Source of the DNA: Hybos culiciformis
Taxonomy: Eukaryota; Arthropoda; Insecta; Diptera; Hybotidae
NCBI GenBank assembly: GCA_964007475.1
Contig: OZ023273.1
Span: 12,289,922-12,353,921 of the forward strand
DNA length: 64,000 nt
Direction: 5' to 3'
Within the stretch, counting starts at the first letter, position 1. Each line of letters begins with the position of its first letter. Below are positions 1 through 13,212 of the stretch, in pieces. The position numbers were made by a program, and so were the translations under genes. The notes beneath the pieces are model-generated. The model saw nothing but the letters and a program-made list of their open reading frames with translations. It was not told the origin of the DNA and made no database searches.

Positions 1-2117
1 TAAAACCTTCATTGGATTAAGACAATACATGGTATTATCAATATTTTTATAAAATAAATTTATTTTTTTTGTTTTCCATAAAATAGGTATATTGAGAGTA
101 TTGCATATATTTTTGCAATATTGCGAATCTCATATTATAGTATGATGGCCAGATCATATGTTTATGACCCTTTTTTATGGACTATATAGATATATGTATG
201 AAATATTTTATTGCGAAAATATAATAATAATAATAAAAAAAAAATTTTTATTGAATATACTGAAAATATTTTTATAATGTTCATTTAATATCAAATCATT
301 TTTCTTATGATCCTATTATAACGAATTTCCAATAAGGCGGAAACATGATAAAAAATAGTCTTAAAAACTTAAATAAAAAAAAATAATAATAATAACAGAC
401 TTTATAATAAAAATATGTATATATATATAAAAAATTTTTTTTATTCTATAATTCCTTTGAAAATAATCATGAATGAGTACGAAGAAAAAAGTGAATTTTC
501 AAATCTAACAAAAAAAAAAATATCGTTAAGAACATTTATAATAAAAATGTATGTATTTCAAGGGGTCAGAACATCATCATCATCATTTTAATCATTATGA
601 GTATTGATAAATTAAACAAAATATCTGGAAAGAAAGCAATGAAAAGAAAATTTTTCTCATAATGCTTTATGCGCCATCATTAATCGATTAGCGTTAAAAA
701 AAAAAAAAATCTTAAAAAAAAGTGAAAAAACAAGAAAGCATTATTGCAGAGAAATAAATTGCTTTTTAAATAAAAAAAAAACAAATAAAATAAATTACGG
801 ATTTCATGTAATAGTCTGTAATTAGGTTATTGTTTTTAAAATCAGCTGATCAGGCTTATAACTATATACAAACATTCTTTCAGTATATACAAACATTCTT
901 TCACTAGAATTAGGATAATATTAAAATAAACATATATTTATGTTTTTACTTAATTATCCTATTTTTTTGATCCGTAAAAACAGATATTCTTACGACGACG
1001 AGGCCCGCAATGAACTTTATCTTTGTAACTAAGTCCTGAATCTTTTATTCCAATTTTTAATTTCAAATATCAAGGAGTGTAAGAAATAAAAAATAAGATA
1101 AAAAGTAAATCAAAAAGTCACATTTACATTTGATTAAATTTAATTGATAAACAGGCAATATTTGCGTTTTTAGCTATTGAAAAAATTTCTAGAGAGAATT
1201 CTTTTTTAAAATTATTTATTTATTTATAACAAAAAGCAAATCTATTCGATGAAAAACTAATAATGCGATAAACTTAATTTATAATACGTTTCAATAAACA
1301 TTTTAAAGCTTCTCTACAAATTTCGTAAGAATAAGAATTTTCTTCTTTTTTGTTTTTGTTACAAGAACTTTAACTTTTATAAGACCGTTGTTATTATTTA
1401 GCATAAGTTTTTAAACTGTTAGAAAAATTTTACTATCAGCATATTCTTTAACGGAAGCAACCTAGTCAAAAAAAAAAAAAATGAAAATACGAAAAGATGA
1501 CGATTTTTTTTTTTTTGCATAAAATTTTGGTGTTAAAAGAAAATCTCTTCTCAATAAAATTGCAAATCATCATCTAATCGTTCTTCGATGTAGCTGATGG
1601 AAAAAAAAGAAAAAAAAAAGAATTATTATTAAAGATTGTATAGAATTAAATTCAGGAAATCCTTTTTTTATCGAAGTTTTATTCGTTAGATTTATATATA
1701 CATATATATAATGTATAGTATATAATAATAAATTTTTTTTTTTATCTTCCTTTTATTATTTTATAACGAATTGTGAAATTTCTTCAGCAATTCCTTTCAA
1801 ATATTTTAATTTCTTTCCGGATCTGATTGAAAATTTCAATTAACACTCGATATAAAAAAAATTTTATTTATTTTTATTTTTTATTTTTTGTATTGTAAAT
1901 AAATAAAATTTTATTTAAAAAAAATAGAAAATTAACTCAAAATATAAAATTTAGTTATATACTCCATTATATATAAAGAAGAAGAAGAACAAGATTACTG
2001 AAAGACGGATTTGTATTTAGTTTTAAATTTTTTATTTAGTTTTTCAGCATTAAAAAAACGAAATATACTTAGAAATGTTTATTACGCCAAACGAAGAATT
2101 AAGTTTTTAGTTATGTA
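1..2117. other. Non-coding AT-rich DNA
   Basis: Apart from the 21-bp duplication at 863, I see only A/T runs and short simple repeats, with stops in all frames. If the polyQ gene continues this far left, this is intron. Confidence 0.6.
863..903. repeat. 21-bp tandem duplication (two copies)
   Basis: TATATACAAACATTCTTTCAG (the first 20 bases are shared) at 863-883 and 884-903, with perfect identity over 20 bp. Confidence 0.85.
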
Positions 2118-2125
2118 GTTAGAGC
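2118..2125. repeat. Left target-site duplication of the 2126-2588 hAT element
   Basis: GTTAGAGC here is identical to 2589-2596 on the other side of the element. Eight bases is the usual hAT duplication length. Confidence 0.78.
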
Positions 2126-2588
2126 CAATGGCGTAACTAGCAAATGCTGTGGGCGCACGAAGTTAAAGGGCGCACCGTTTGTCAGCATTTTACCAACAAA
2201 ATTCATGATTTTTCACAAAAAAAGTTTTTATTTACTTATTTTAATTCAAAATCACACTAAGAATATTACTTCTCAATGAATTAAAGCATGCAGGGATATC
2301 AATATCTACTATCTGGTCGATGACAGCTGAAACTTGACACCCTATAAAGATGGTGAGTCGTTTCCGACTTAAAAAAGAAGTTTAATGTTCATGCAAAACT
2401 GCGTTGACGAGTCGCCAGTTATATGATAATTAGAATAATAGGCCAAAACTAAAGAGTTATTTTTTTTAAATTATAAAATTAATTTTTAAAAATAAAACAA
2501 AAATTATTGGTTCCTTTTTTTAAATTGTGCGGTGGATGGGGCAAATTTATTTACGCCTAGAGGCGCAATATTAGTACTTACTCCACTG
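2126..2588. mobile_element. Non-autonomous hAT-type element (MITE), 463 bp, with 8-bp target duplication
   Basis: The left end reads CAATGGCGTAACTAGC and the right end, reverse-complemented, CAGTGGAGTAAGTACTA, giving imperfect terminal inverted repeats of about 14 bp that begin CA(A/G)TGG. The element is flanked by the perfect 8-bp direct repeat GTTAGAGC (2118-2125 and 2589-2596). CAGTGG-type ends with an 8-bp duplication are the signature of the hAT superfamily. The sub-termini (GGGCGCACGAAG on the left, CGCCTAGAGGCGC on the right) are much more GC-rich than the surroundings. No transposase frame remains, so it would have been moved in trans. The perfect duplication beside diverged termini suggests moderate age. 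Confidence 0.8.
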
Positions 2589-2596
2589 GTTAGAGC
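2589..2596. repeat. Right target-site duplication of the 2126-2588 hAT element
   Basis: Second copy of GTTAGAGC, immediately after the terminal CACTG of the element. Confidence 0.78.
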
Positions 2597-4102
2597 TGCA
2601 ACTTTATTAAAATTATTACTTTTCATAAAATATGCCCAACTACTTACAGTCGGTTTTAGTTCTTTTTAAGAGAACAATAATTAAATTTAAAAATAGTAAA
2701 AATATTTAGTTTTGAGTTTTATTAATTTTTTTTTGATTTCATGCAAAAATTTTATTAACAAAACAATTATTTTATTAAAAAAAAAGTTGTTCAATTTCAA
2801 TTCATTAAAAAGCCACACCACACAAAAAATTGACAATTACATAATACATAAGCAATTATTACGGAGCCAATAAATAATATATATTCTTAATTGAGTTATT
2901 TTAGCTTTCGCGATCGGATATAGGGCACGAGGTACTTGGATCAAACATACACGTAACATAGTGTTAATAGAAATTGGTAAGGTTATTTTTTTTGTACAAT
3001 TTGAAAACTCTTGTAGTGTTATTTGTGGTTTACAAAAGATAATTAATAGTCTAACTACAATTCAGAACATTTTTACTATAAAAAAATTTCTTTTACCTTA
3101 ATTAAATACAAAATTGAAGTGAAAATTATTGATTTGAATTTAAGGTATATAAAATTCTGTAAGGATAATATTTTCTAGGTATACATGTTATGTACATTAC
3201 ATAAAATAATATACGAACCAGAAAACTTAGACATAGAAAAGACAAAAAACAGCATTATTTTCACTTTTAAATTTAATTTTTGATGTGAATGATATGAAAG
3301 AATATTATTTTTTAATTATATCATTCGATAACTATAAAATGAATATCGAAATTAGGAAAAATTTTCAAGATTAAAAATTTTTTTTGTTCGATATATGTAA
3401 ATGATCATATCAACAAAAAATTTTATTTAAAGTTTTTCATCAGATAAAAAATGAAATAGTTAGAACTAATACAAAAAAATTTAGTGCACATTTAAGGATG
3501 AATTTTTCTTCTTTTTTTTTTTTTGTTTCTTTTTGAAAATTGTGAGTTTCATTTTTGCAGAAACACCTTTTTATGAATTCAAATGTAAAAAATAATAATA
3601 ATAAAAATGATAACTTTTAAATTGGAATTTCCTCACTTTCTTCCAATTACTTTTTTTTTTTTCATTTATTTTTCATTACAGTTTTTCATCTACTCTAATG
3701 TCTAGGTTTTTTCCATTTTTTCGGGACGAACAAATGTGAAAAACAATAATAAAAATTTCTGAAAAATAACCAACACATGACAATTTTTTCATATTCAAAA
3801 AAATATGTATATATGTATTATATATGTTTTTTCAATGCTTAACTTTTTTTTTATTTTTAATATTTCATTTTCTTTTTTATTTCAAAAATTTCCTGTTATA
3901 TGAGTTTTCTCAACTATGAATAAAAAAAAAAAAAAAAACAATATAAAAACATAAAAAAAAAAAAATGTTAAATTAAACACATATGCTTCAAAAATAAAGT
4001 TTCAGTCAGCGGGATTATTTTTGAGGTTTCACATTTTAAAGAGAAAGTATTTAAATTTTGGTCTATATAAATTTGTTTTTATTTCTGGGCTTTACACATT
4101 TG

Positions 4103-4130
4103 TTAAGAGGTCGGATTTTTTAAGAGGTCG
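4103..4130. repeat. Short direct repeat TTAAGAGGTCG
   Basis: The 11-mer occurs at 4103-4113 and 4120-4130 with a 6-base spacer. Confidence 0.75.
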
Positions 4131-5394
4131 CAATTGTAACTTTATCTACCAGATTTTCTTAATTAGAAAAAAAAAAGATAAATTCCTCATAAATGAAGTA
4201 TATGGATCACGTTTTCAACATTTCAATTTAAAATATTTTCCGTAAATTTTTTTTTCAATAATGTTTTTATGATCCCTCTCTCCATATAGGTACTTATTTT
4301 CATTAAAATCCTGTTTCAGCCTTCAATTCGAATCCTTGAGCACAATAGAGGGCTAAATATTTTAAAATTTCTTCAAAAGACTACCAATTTTCACGGAAAC
4401 TCATTTTCATTCCTTCTTTTCCGCATTCTGGGAGCCATTCGAAGCTAGCAATTTTTTAAAGTTCCTCTAGATGGGATCTATCTATCCATATCAGGATTTA
4501 TTAAAACTTTTAAAAAGGAAATCTGTGGCAGACGAACAGGCAGAAAATTAAAGCAATTAGTCCGTTTTTAATTTTTTAATTGAAATATGTTTAACTTTCT
4601 TATTTGAAGATATTTTAATAACGTTTTTATATCTTAATATACAGTTATATATTATAAGCATTTACTATACATAAATAATACTTAAGAACCTTATAGTGCC
4701 TATCTTTATATTTTTTCATTATTATAGTTTTATTTATTGAACTAATATATTTGAAAATTTAGTTTTTTACACTTTAGTTTGAGAAGGTGAAATTTATGTC
4801 ACCATGAAAATTTTTTTTTTTTCAATAGTGCGGGAGTTCAACTTGTACTATTCAATAATTTATTTACTTATTTGTTGCTGATTTTTTTTTCCCAAACCAA
4901 ATTTAAGTTGACGTTTCAGTTTTGGAAAATAAAACTGGATGCCATTATAATCTGAATTTTACCTATATCTTATGTATTTCAATGATATAAATTTTATGCT
5001 ATTGATTGGAACAAGTTGGACAACATTATTTCTCTGAATCTCATTTCTTTTCATAGTCATGGTAATTGAAACAAAAAAAAGTAAAAGATAATTTTTTGAC
5101 AACACAAGAGTGGTTAGGTTAGGAAAGTGGTTAATTCAATTTCATTCTCTGTATGTATGTCTTTTTTTTTGTTCCTATGAAAATAAAATTGCATTTTTAT
5201 ACCCTTAACCATTATTGATTGCAATTCAAATGACAAAAAAAAAAAATTGGAATATCAATGAGTCCGTATCTGAGTGAACACATAACAAACTGTAAGATTT
5301 TGGTTAAATCATTTTAAACACTGAAATAAATGCGGTGAAAATATTTAAATTGCATGAATTTATGCTCTGGGGCTGGAAAAAAGACAATACATTT

Positions 5395-5459
5395 ACAGGT
5401 TAACCTGCGTGGGTCAAACGACCTGACCGATCCAAACTGTCAGGTTGGCAGAAACCTGT
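5395..5459. repeat. Nested inverted repeats in a GC-rich island
   Basis: The outer pair is ACAGGTT (5395-5401) with AACCTGT (5453-5459). The inner pair is ACCTGAC (5421-5427) with GTCAGGT (5439-5445). The four arms are variants of one CAGGTY/RACCTG word, so alternative pairings are possible. This may be a cruciform-forming transposon relic; no target duplication was found. Confidence 0.5.
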
Positions 5460-5972
5460 ATGAAGGCCTTTATAATGTTTTAGTGTATTCGTTAAATAAT
5501 CTAATTAATGAAACATTTTAATTTTTATTAATTCCAATCGAACGACATAGTTCATAATTCTATAGTACAAATTTATTAGAACCTTAAATTTCTTCTACAC
5601 AAAAAAGAACTTGGGATCTATTATTATTATATTTTTTCTTTATTTGTAGAATATTTGTTGTTTTATGAACAAAAATCAATTAATAATTATTTTTTTATTA
5701 TACTATAGTTATATCGTGAATAAAAAAAAATTTTATATCCATATTTAATAATAAAAATGGCATAAAAATAATAGGTTAGTTTCAATTTACTGCTGAAAAA
5801 TACTTAAGTTCATAGTTGATAATCATCAATTCATCAATTTAGCTGATGTGAGTATAATGGTATGGTACGGTATGGATAAATATAATATCATATATAAAGG
5901 GAGCTAAAATAATACTATTTTTAGTTATAATGATATATTTTACTTACGTAATAAGCTGTTTAAGCTGCCTGC

Positions 5973-6172
5973 NNNNNNNNNNNNNNNNNNNNNNNNNNNN
6001 NNNNNNNNNNNNNNNNNNNNNNNNNNNNNNNNNNNNNNNNNNNNNNNNNNNNNNNNNNNNNNNNNNNNNNNNNNNNNNNNNNNNNNNNNNNNNNNNNNNN
6101 NNNNNNNNNNNNNNNNNNNNNNNNNNNNNNNNNNNNNNNNNNNNNNNNNNNNNNNNNNNNNNNNNNNNNNNN
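5973..6172. other. Assembly gap, exactly 200 N
   Basis: A run of 200 unknown bases, the round size of a scaffolding placeholder, so the true gap length is unknown. Open frames that cross it are artefacts. Confidence 0.99.
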
Positions 6173-9100
6173 ACAAAAAGAGAGAAAACTTTAAGAAATA
6201 TTTTAATAAAATAGTAAAGTAAATTCTTTAAAATATATATAATTTTTTTTCATATCAAATTTAGTAGGAACTTTAATAACAAGAACATTAAGGACTAATA
6301 CCAAATGTTATATTAAAATACTTCAAATTTAATTTTTGTTGGCATTTCTTTGAAAAATTTTATTTAATGCCATACATTTATGATCATAAAAAGAGAAGAA
6401 AATAAATATAATAATAGTTAAGAATGAAACAAGAATTCTTTGGGAATCTTAGTTATTGTAATTGTTTTCAAAGTACCTTTTTTTTATTCTATACTTATGA
6501 TTCAATATCATAACGTGAAATCAACAATACTATTTCATGACCGCAATTTTTAATATTCTCGGCGCAAGAACTTCTTTTTAGTTTCTTCAAAATCGATGTC
6601 AATAATTGAATATTTTTCCTTTAAAACTAATTTATTATATAATACTAAAATATTAATTCATAACATATAATCATTTCACAATTTCCATTCCGATATTAAA
6701 CTTTATATATTTACAATAATTGAAAAGCTTTTTACTTAATTGTTTTTCTAAATCAATGAACTTCATAGATTGCCATTTTTTTATGCGATGAATATTATAG
6801 AATATTTTTATAATGTAAATAATTGTGTTTAAACATATGAAATACGATTATAATGCGATAAGATTTGATGTACATATACATGTATTTATATATATTACAT
6901 GCATATACTATTATACTATTGTTATTTCAAATAATTGAAAGATATATTTTTTCATCGGAAAATTGGGTTTTTTTTTTAACAAATTCATGCAACGAAAACA
7001 GAAATATTAAATATACTTGTTATATACCTACATAAATCTGATTCTTTGAAATTAGTATATTTAAGGCAATTTTTAATTGGAAAATGTACAAATTGAGAAA
7101 TTTAATTAAGAAAAATATTATGAATAAATATAATTTTTTAAAAGTAATTAAGGTCTTTATACGAGTAATAAAATATCATAAAAAAATATAATGAAAAAAT
7201 AATTTTTTAAGGAACTAACATTGATTTTTAATAAAAAAAAATATAGGAGTCTAATAATAATAATAATGTTAATAATAATAATATCTATTAAATCTAGTAT
7301 AATTTATTATTGATTAATTTTTATTTATGTTGTATACTACGAACATAGAATCCGATTTCACGAATTATTAAATTCCCAAGAGAAAAATATTGAAAATGAC
7401 GAATTTATGATGTAATATATATATATATATATAACAGTTAATTTAAGTTATTCATTTACATAGAAAATGTACATTATACATACTATGTATATATCCTATA
7501 TTGTATTATAATGTTTATTTGCATAATATAAAAATAGTACAATATATAAATATATTTATACATAATATATATAACTAAAGATAAGAATTCTAATTTTTTA
7601 TTATGTCATATTATCTAATTTTTTTTTGTTTCGTTATTTTAGAATTTCATAAATAAATAATTTATAAAAAAAATTTAAATTTAAGGAAAATTTATTTAAT
7701 ATTAAAAATTTTATTTTTTTTTTAAAATATGTATTTAATCTAAATAAATTTATAACGAAATGAAAATAGGAAATGATAATTTCAAAAATCGTTCCTTGGA
7801 CATTTTTCATTATTGAAGGTGGAGCGAATATCTTCTAGTTTTTCTTTTTCTGATTTAAGTTTTTTTGATTAAAATAATAGAAGCTTACAATATATAGTGT
7901 AAAATGAATAATTTTTATATAAATTACTAATTTTTGTAGATTAATAACGTCTCTAATTTTTATATCGAATTAAATGTAAAATTCACTGAAAAACTACTGA
8001 TGTTTTGGTTAAGTTATTTTATATGACATTTAAATCTATGTATAAAACTCTCTTCTCATTCCGAATAAAATATTTTATGGAACTAAATAGAAATTTTTGT
8101 CTCTACTAATAAATCTTGTGAATTTGATTTATCAAATTGTAAATATTTATTTATAATTTATTATTTATATATTTTTATGGAAAATTGTATAAAGATCTAA
8201 TTATATTTACATATTGTATATAAACTTTCAAACAGAATAATTTAAATAATGTTTCATTTAAAAAAAAAATAAGAGAAAAAAGGTGACATAAGCAATTGTA
8301 TCAAAAAAGAAAAAAATTTTAAAAGAACTCTAATTTAATATTATTCAATATTAAATGAAATAAAAGAAAAGTGAAAGAATTTTAATTAATTTTCATTTGA
8401 GTACAATATTTAATATTTTCAATGTCAACAATAATTCATAGAAATTTGTTTACTACCATCACAACATTTCCGAAAATATTATTTTTATTCATTATTATGA
8501 CTTTTATCATGAAAAAACTAAAAAATATTTTTTTAAAATCTTATTCTAATGTTATAGATATTTTAATTATTAAATTTTGAATGTTAAAAAATATTATAGA
8601 AATGTATTTTACAAAAATTTTCTACATATAACTACCATAATATAAAAAAAAAATAATGTTTATAACCCTGTAGTCTACAGTCTTTAGTGTTTTACAATTT
8701 AAAATTTTGTCCATAGACAAAATAAAGTTCTAAACTTTTATATGTATTAGTATTTATATATTATGTTGTACACATCTATGTACTGTACATCATTTAAAGA
8801 AAATTTTCATGAAAAACTATAAATGGACAACTTATATTTTATATTTATATTTTTTGTTGGTTTCTTTTATTTTGAGATATGATGTGTAACAAAATTAGAA
8901 ACATTTTTAGTTCTAATTTAGATAAAAATAAAAAAATTAAATATAGTACGTGTATATATATGTATTTATATAAAATAAAACCAAATACCATTTGTTTTTA
9001 TATATAAGAGCACATGCACAATAAATACATATACATATATATCAAATATATAAAAGTATTTTACATTATACATTGATCTGAAAGTTACATATTCATTAAA

Positions 9101-9849
9101 TAAATGCTTTAAAGTATATAATAAAAATAGAGAAACAGAGAAGCAGTAATTTATGAGTCCCAAACGCATAATATAAATGTCAGTGAAACTTGTACAAAAC
9201 CACAAGACTATTTATATAAAAACAAGCAGAATATTTTACTACCCATTTTACATTCAGAAGTAGTACATAGTTTTGTTAAAAAAATAAATAAAAAAAAATA
9301 AAAAAGAATTGGAAAAATAATATAAACAGAAAAAAAAAAAAATATAAATACCATTGGGGCATCATCAAAAAGCTTTAATAGAAGTTCATGAAACTGAATA
9401 ATAACTTATTAGTATTGATATCACAAAAAAAAGTAAAATAAACCACAAATTAATGGCATTAAATTTAATATATCATTTTTCGATGCATAAACTAGAACTT
9501 ATGAGATAATATCAAATTCAACTAGTCTTTAAGAACATAATATTAGAAAAGTAAAGTTTATGTAAAGCAATAGCGAACCAGCGAGAATCTGTAAATTGTA
9601 CATTAAAATTTAGAATTCCTACAAAAAATATACGATGAATTTGTAACAAGAATCCACCAATTTAAATTCGGTATTATTGACTATACGAAATAAGGACTAT
9701 AGATCATAATCCATTTGAAATAGCAATGTAGTATATTATTCTACATGTAGTTAATAAAAATGTCATAAATAAGTTTTTTGAAACCCTGGAAACGTCTATA
9801 TATCTATTGGGGTCGTAGTTTGAAAATTAATTATTAGTTATTATTATTA

Positions 9850-9857
9850 CATTCAAT
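9850..9857. repeat. Left direct repeat of the 63-bp mini-element
   Basis: CATTCAAT, identical to 9921-9928. Likely a target-site duplication. Confidence 0.5.
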
Positions 9858-9920
9858 CCTGCGATCGACTTAATATCATTACGCCATCAACCGGTCGATC
9901 GCGACCTGTTCTACTCTTTG
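9858..9920. mobile_element. 63-bp hairpin mini-element with perfect 8-bp direct repeats
   Basis: CATTCAAT occurs at 9850-9857 and again at 9921-9928, bracketing 63 bp that is strikingly GC-rich for this window. Inside, GCGATCGAC (9861-9869) and GTCGATCGC (9894-9902) form a perfect 9-bp inverted repeat around a 24-base loop. Clusters of GCGATCGACC-type sequence near the end are known from some hAT families, and 8 bp is the hAT duplication length, so this may be a nearly completely deleted hAT element. The length is unusually small, and the ends (CCTGC and CTTTG) are not clean hAT termini. Confidence 0.5.
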
Positions 9921-9928
9921 CATTCAAT
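9921..9928. repeat. Right direct repeat of the 63-bp mini-element
   Basis: CATTCAAT, identical to 9850-9857. Confidence 0.5.
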
Positions 9929-12900
9929 TCTAATGTCTAGAAAATTTTGGCACCTACAAATACAATATTGATTATAAATATAATGACAATTTTTTTTCTA
10001 TTATTTATTTCACAATTTACGTTTCGTAAATTCTTCTAAATATATAATATATAAATTATCTGTTCACATCACATTTATAAAAACCACAAATAAACAGCTT
10101 TGAAAAAATATCCCTACTTATATAATTTGTTCCTGTTAATTACCGAATAAGAATTAATTTTAAATAAAATCAAATAATTAGTAATACATATCTTTAAACA
10201 TATACATAATATATTATATATATGTATTTGTATTATACATATTATAACATTCGTATCCTTGTTCCTTATTTTTTTTTATAGGATATAAATTGTTTCATCT
10301 TAAATGCTAATCCAATAAAAAGTGACATTCAAGTAGACTTATCTTAATTAACGTTATTCCACAAAATTTAGATATATGTGTACATATATATAATTTAATG
10401 TTTAATGGAATATTATATAAAGTATAGGTATATATTTATGTATGCACAGTATAAATATATAAATTTCATATGTATACGTAAAAACCTATTATGTATGTAC
10501 GATATAGATACATAATAGATATATATTATAATATCAGAAATCTACTATTCATTATTATAGAACAATTTTATATGAATCTTAATTTTGTACCTAGACGAAA
10601 GAATATAACATATATTTTTAAAAAGTTCTATAAATTTATTGGTATAAAGAAGAAATTCTGATAAAATTATTTTTTCTTTGTTTTTTATTCACATAAAATC
10701 AAGCTTTCGACAATTTTATATTAAAGTAGTTTATTATGTTTATTATGAAAGTTAATTTTAATCCCTATACTTACTGATGAGTTTGAATTTTAAAAATCTA
10801 GAGTATTCGTATTAGCTTTTAGTCTGTCTAATCTGATAGTATGTTTCCAAATCTACATATTGATTCCGAATTTAATATGACTTTTTTTGTAAATATCGTA
10901 CATAAGAAAGTATTTTTTTTTTCTTTTGTAAGACGCGATAAGTTTAATTTTTCGTTAATTGTCCATGTATTTCTCATTATTTAAATAAGACTATATTAGA
11001 CTTTTAATATGAATTCGAGGTATATTTATTTCACTTTCATCAATAAACCATAATATATTATAATTATCAATTACGTACATAATATGTTTTGTTGTTATTT
11101 ATAAAATATAAAATAATTGACTTTTCAGTCTGACTAAAAGTAATAAATTCTTTCTTAAAATAGAATTGTCTATTATTTTTCACCACACATCTATAATTTT
11201 TTTTAGTTTGATATGAGAAAGTTGGCATGTTTCCACAAATAAATTGCCATCAGAAACGAAATATTTGACTCCAAAATTTGTTTAAACAAAATAGCATCAA
11301 AAATCATGAGATAATAAGATTTGTTATCGCTTCATTTCATTATTCACCGCACCAATACATTTCACAATTAATATAATTTCAGGGATAATTGTTAATTTCC
11401 ATTTAAAAAGCTCCACAAACTGTCGCTATATATTTTTATTTTATATTGTACTGAACAACTTTGTAGAGAAATATTATAATTTTGCAAAAAATATAATTTC
11501 TGAGGCATTAAAAGCACAAATAAATTATAAGTTGATATTTTTTCTAGTTTTGATAGAAATCCTTTGAACCTAAACACTCTTAAGCAAGCAAGTCGGAAGG
11601 TAGCCTAAGATATGATGTCATATTATAGAATAATATACGTTTTAATAATTCTTCGTTACTTTCGCTCTGGAAAATTTTCAAGTCTATTGGTTTCATAAAT
11701 TATACAATTACAGTACAAATTAGATAAATGTTCGTTCGGTACATTAAAATTTTATAATCGTAAAAACGTGATTAAATTGCAAATTCTAGAAACGATATTG
11801 AAGGATCTTTCATATATTTTTTTTATCCACATCTAGTTTAGTTACTTTGTATTAGGCAATTTAATAGAACTGAAATTACCCTTATAATTTAACAAATACT
11901 CTTATCAAAATTTTCCTTAAGATTAATTTAAATTTTTATTTTCATTTTCTTAAACGGTAAAATGAAAAAAAAATTATATATATATATATATTTTATGTTC
12001 TTACAGAGTCAATATTTAAAAACATAGTAAAAAAAAAAAAAAGAAGAAGAAAACTCTTAAAATAAATGACTTTGCTATAAAATTAAATTCCTTTCTTTAT
12101 TATTTGCCATTAGATAAAAACTTCAAGTGTCAGATGCATTTTATCATTTTCATATTCAAGGATGCATTTGGATGGCTTAAATTATTTTTTATCTTAATAT
12201 ATATTTTTCTTATTTTCTTTCCTATCTCGTTAACCAAAGCTCAAAATGTGGAGAAAAAATGTACAAAATACATATATATTTATTTACATATAAGTATTTA
12301 AATAAATATAGTGTATGAACAGTAAATACATAATAATTTGATTTATCACATAAAACTCATAATCATGCATAAAAGTTTATAGGAATCACAATCATAGATA
12401 TTCATAACTATTTTTATTTTTTCTTTACACATTTTCTTAATGTAAAGTTGATAAAAAAAATATGTACATGAAATGATTCATAAAAACATAATAGGAAAAT
12501 ATTAAGTGCATAAATATATTTATTCAGAAAAGCTCAATATTATATAGAAAGATATATCAGATCGACTCAATTATTTCTTATGTTTAAACACAATGTACAT
12601 ACTTAAATAAAGAGAAATCACAATCATAATACAATTTTTCTTGATCGTTAAATTAAAAAAATTCCTTGTATGCTCAGGTAGTGTTGAAAAGTTACTGAAC
12701 AAATAATTTGATGATCTGTTGTCAAAAATTATAAAATCTTAAAAGAAAGCATTTTTCTCACAAGAACAAGATAAAAAGTATTTTTTTTTTGTCAAATTGA
12801 TATTTTTTTCTATACAAATTATCGAAATGAATTAATTAAAGTTTTAATTGAAAACACTCTATAAATTTTTGAAATACGATTTTTTTTTTTTTAGATAATT

Positions 12901-13205
12901 TTGAACCCCAACTATATAATTTACTAGCTACATTCATTAATGTACAAAAATACATTGGAATGGTATTTATTATCATTCTTCATTTTATGTGAAATGTGTC
13001 AAAAATAGTTTAATTTATCTGTCTGAAAAATAAAATTTACACACTGCACTCACTGTTACTCTTAATATATTATTATTATATGATTTCATAATTTTACACT
13101 TTTATGTATTACATATCTAATATGAAAATGTAAAAATGGTAAAAAAAAAAATAGAATTCTAAAGAATTCATGTGTATATAATAATAAGTAATGTAAAATT
13201 CTATT
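9929..13205. other. Non-coding AT-rich DNA
   Basis: I see nothing supportable. The frames near 11392-11577 and 12104-12301 open at non-ATG codons and have low-complexity composition. Confidence 0.6.
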
Positions 13206-13212
13206 CCATACA
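13206..13212. repeat. Left putative target duplication (CCATACA)
   Basis: Matches 13723-13729 exactly. hAT elements normally make 8 bp; the eighth base differs (G versus C), which may be a point mutation or slightly wrong boundaries. Confidence 0.5.

Larger units (their letters stand above)
2597..9849. other. Non-coding AT-rich DNA with the N gap and the 5.4-kb inverted repeat
   Basis: No supportable exon. The region 4300-4560 is somewhat more GC-balanced, but its frames are short and I cannot assign it. AT microsatellites occur near 7412-7432 and 7545-7575. Confidence 0.6.

Noticed and set aside
4021..4245. 74-residue plus-strand frame
   Set aside because: Opens at TTG, not used for nuclear genes, and has low-complexity composition.
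5930..6214. Open frames on both strands across the N run
   Set aside because: The middle is 200 unknown bases; the frames exist only because N contains no stops.
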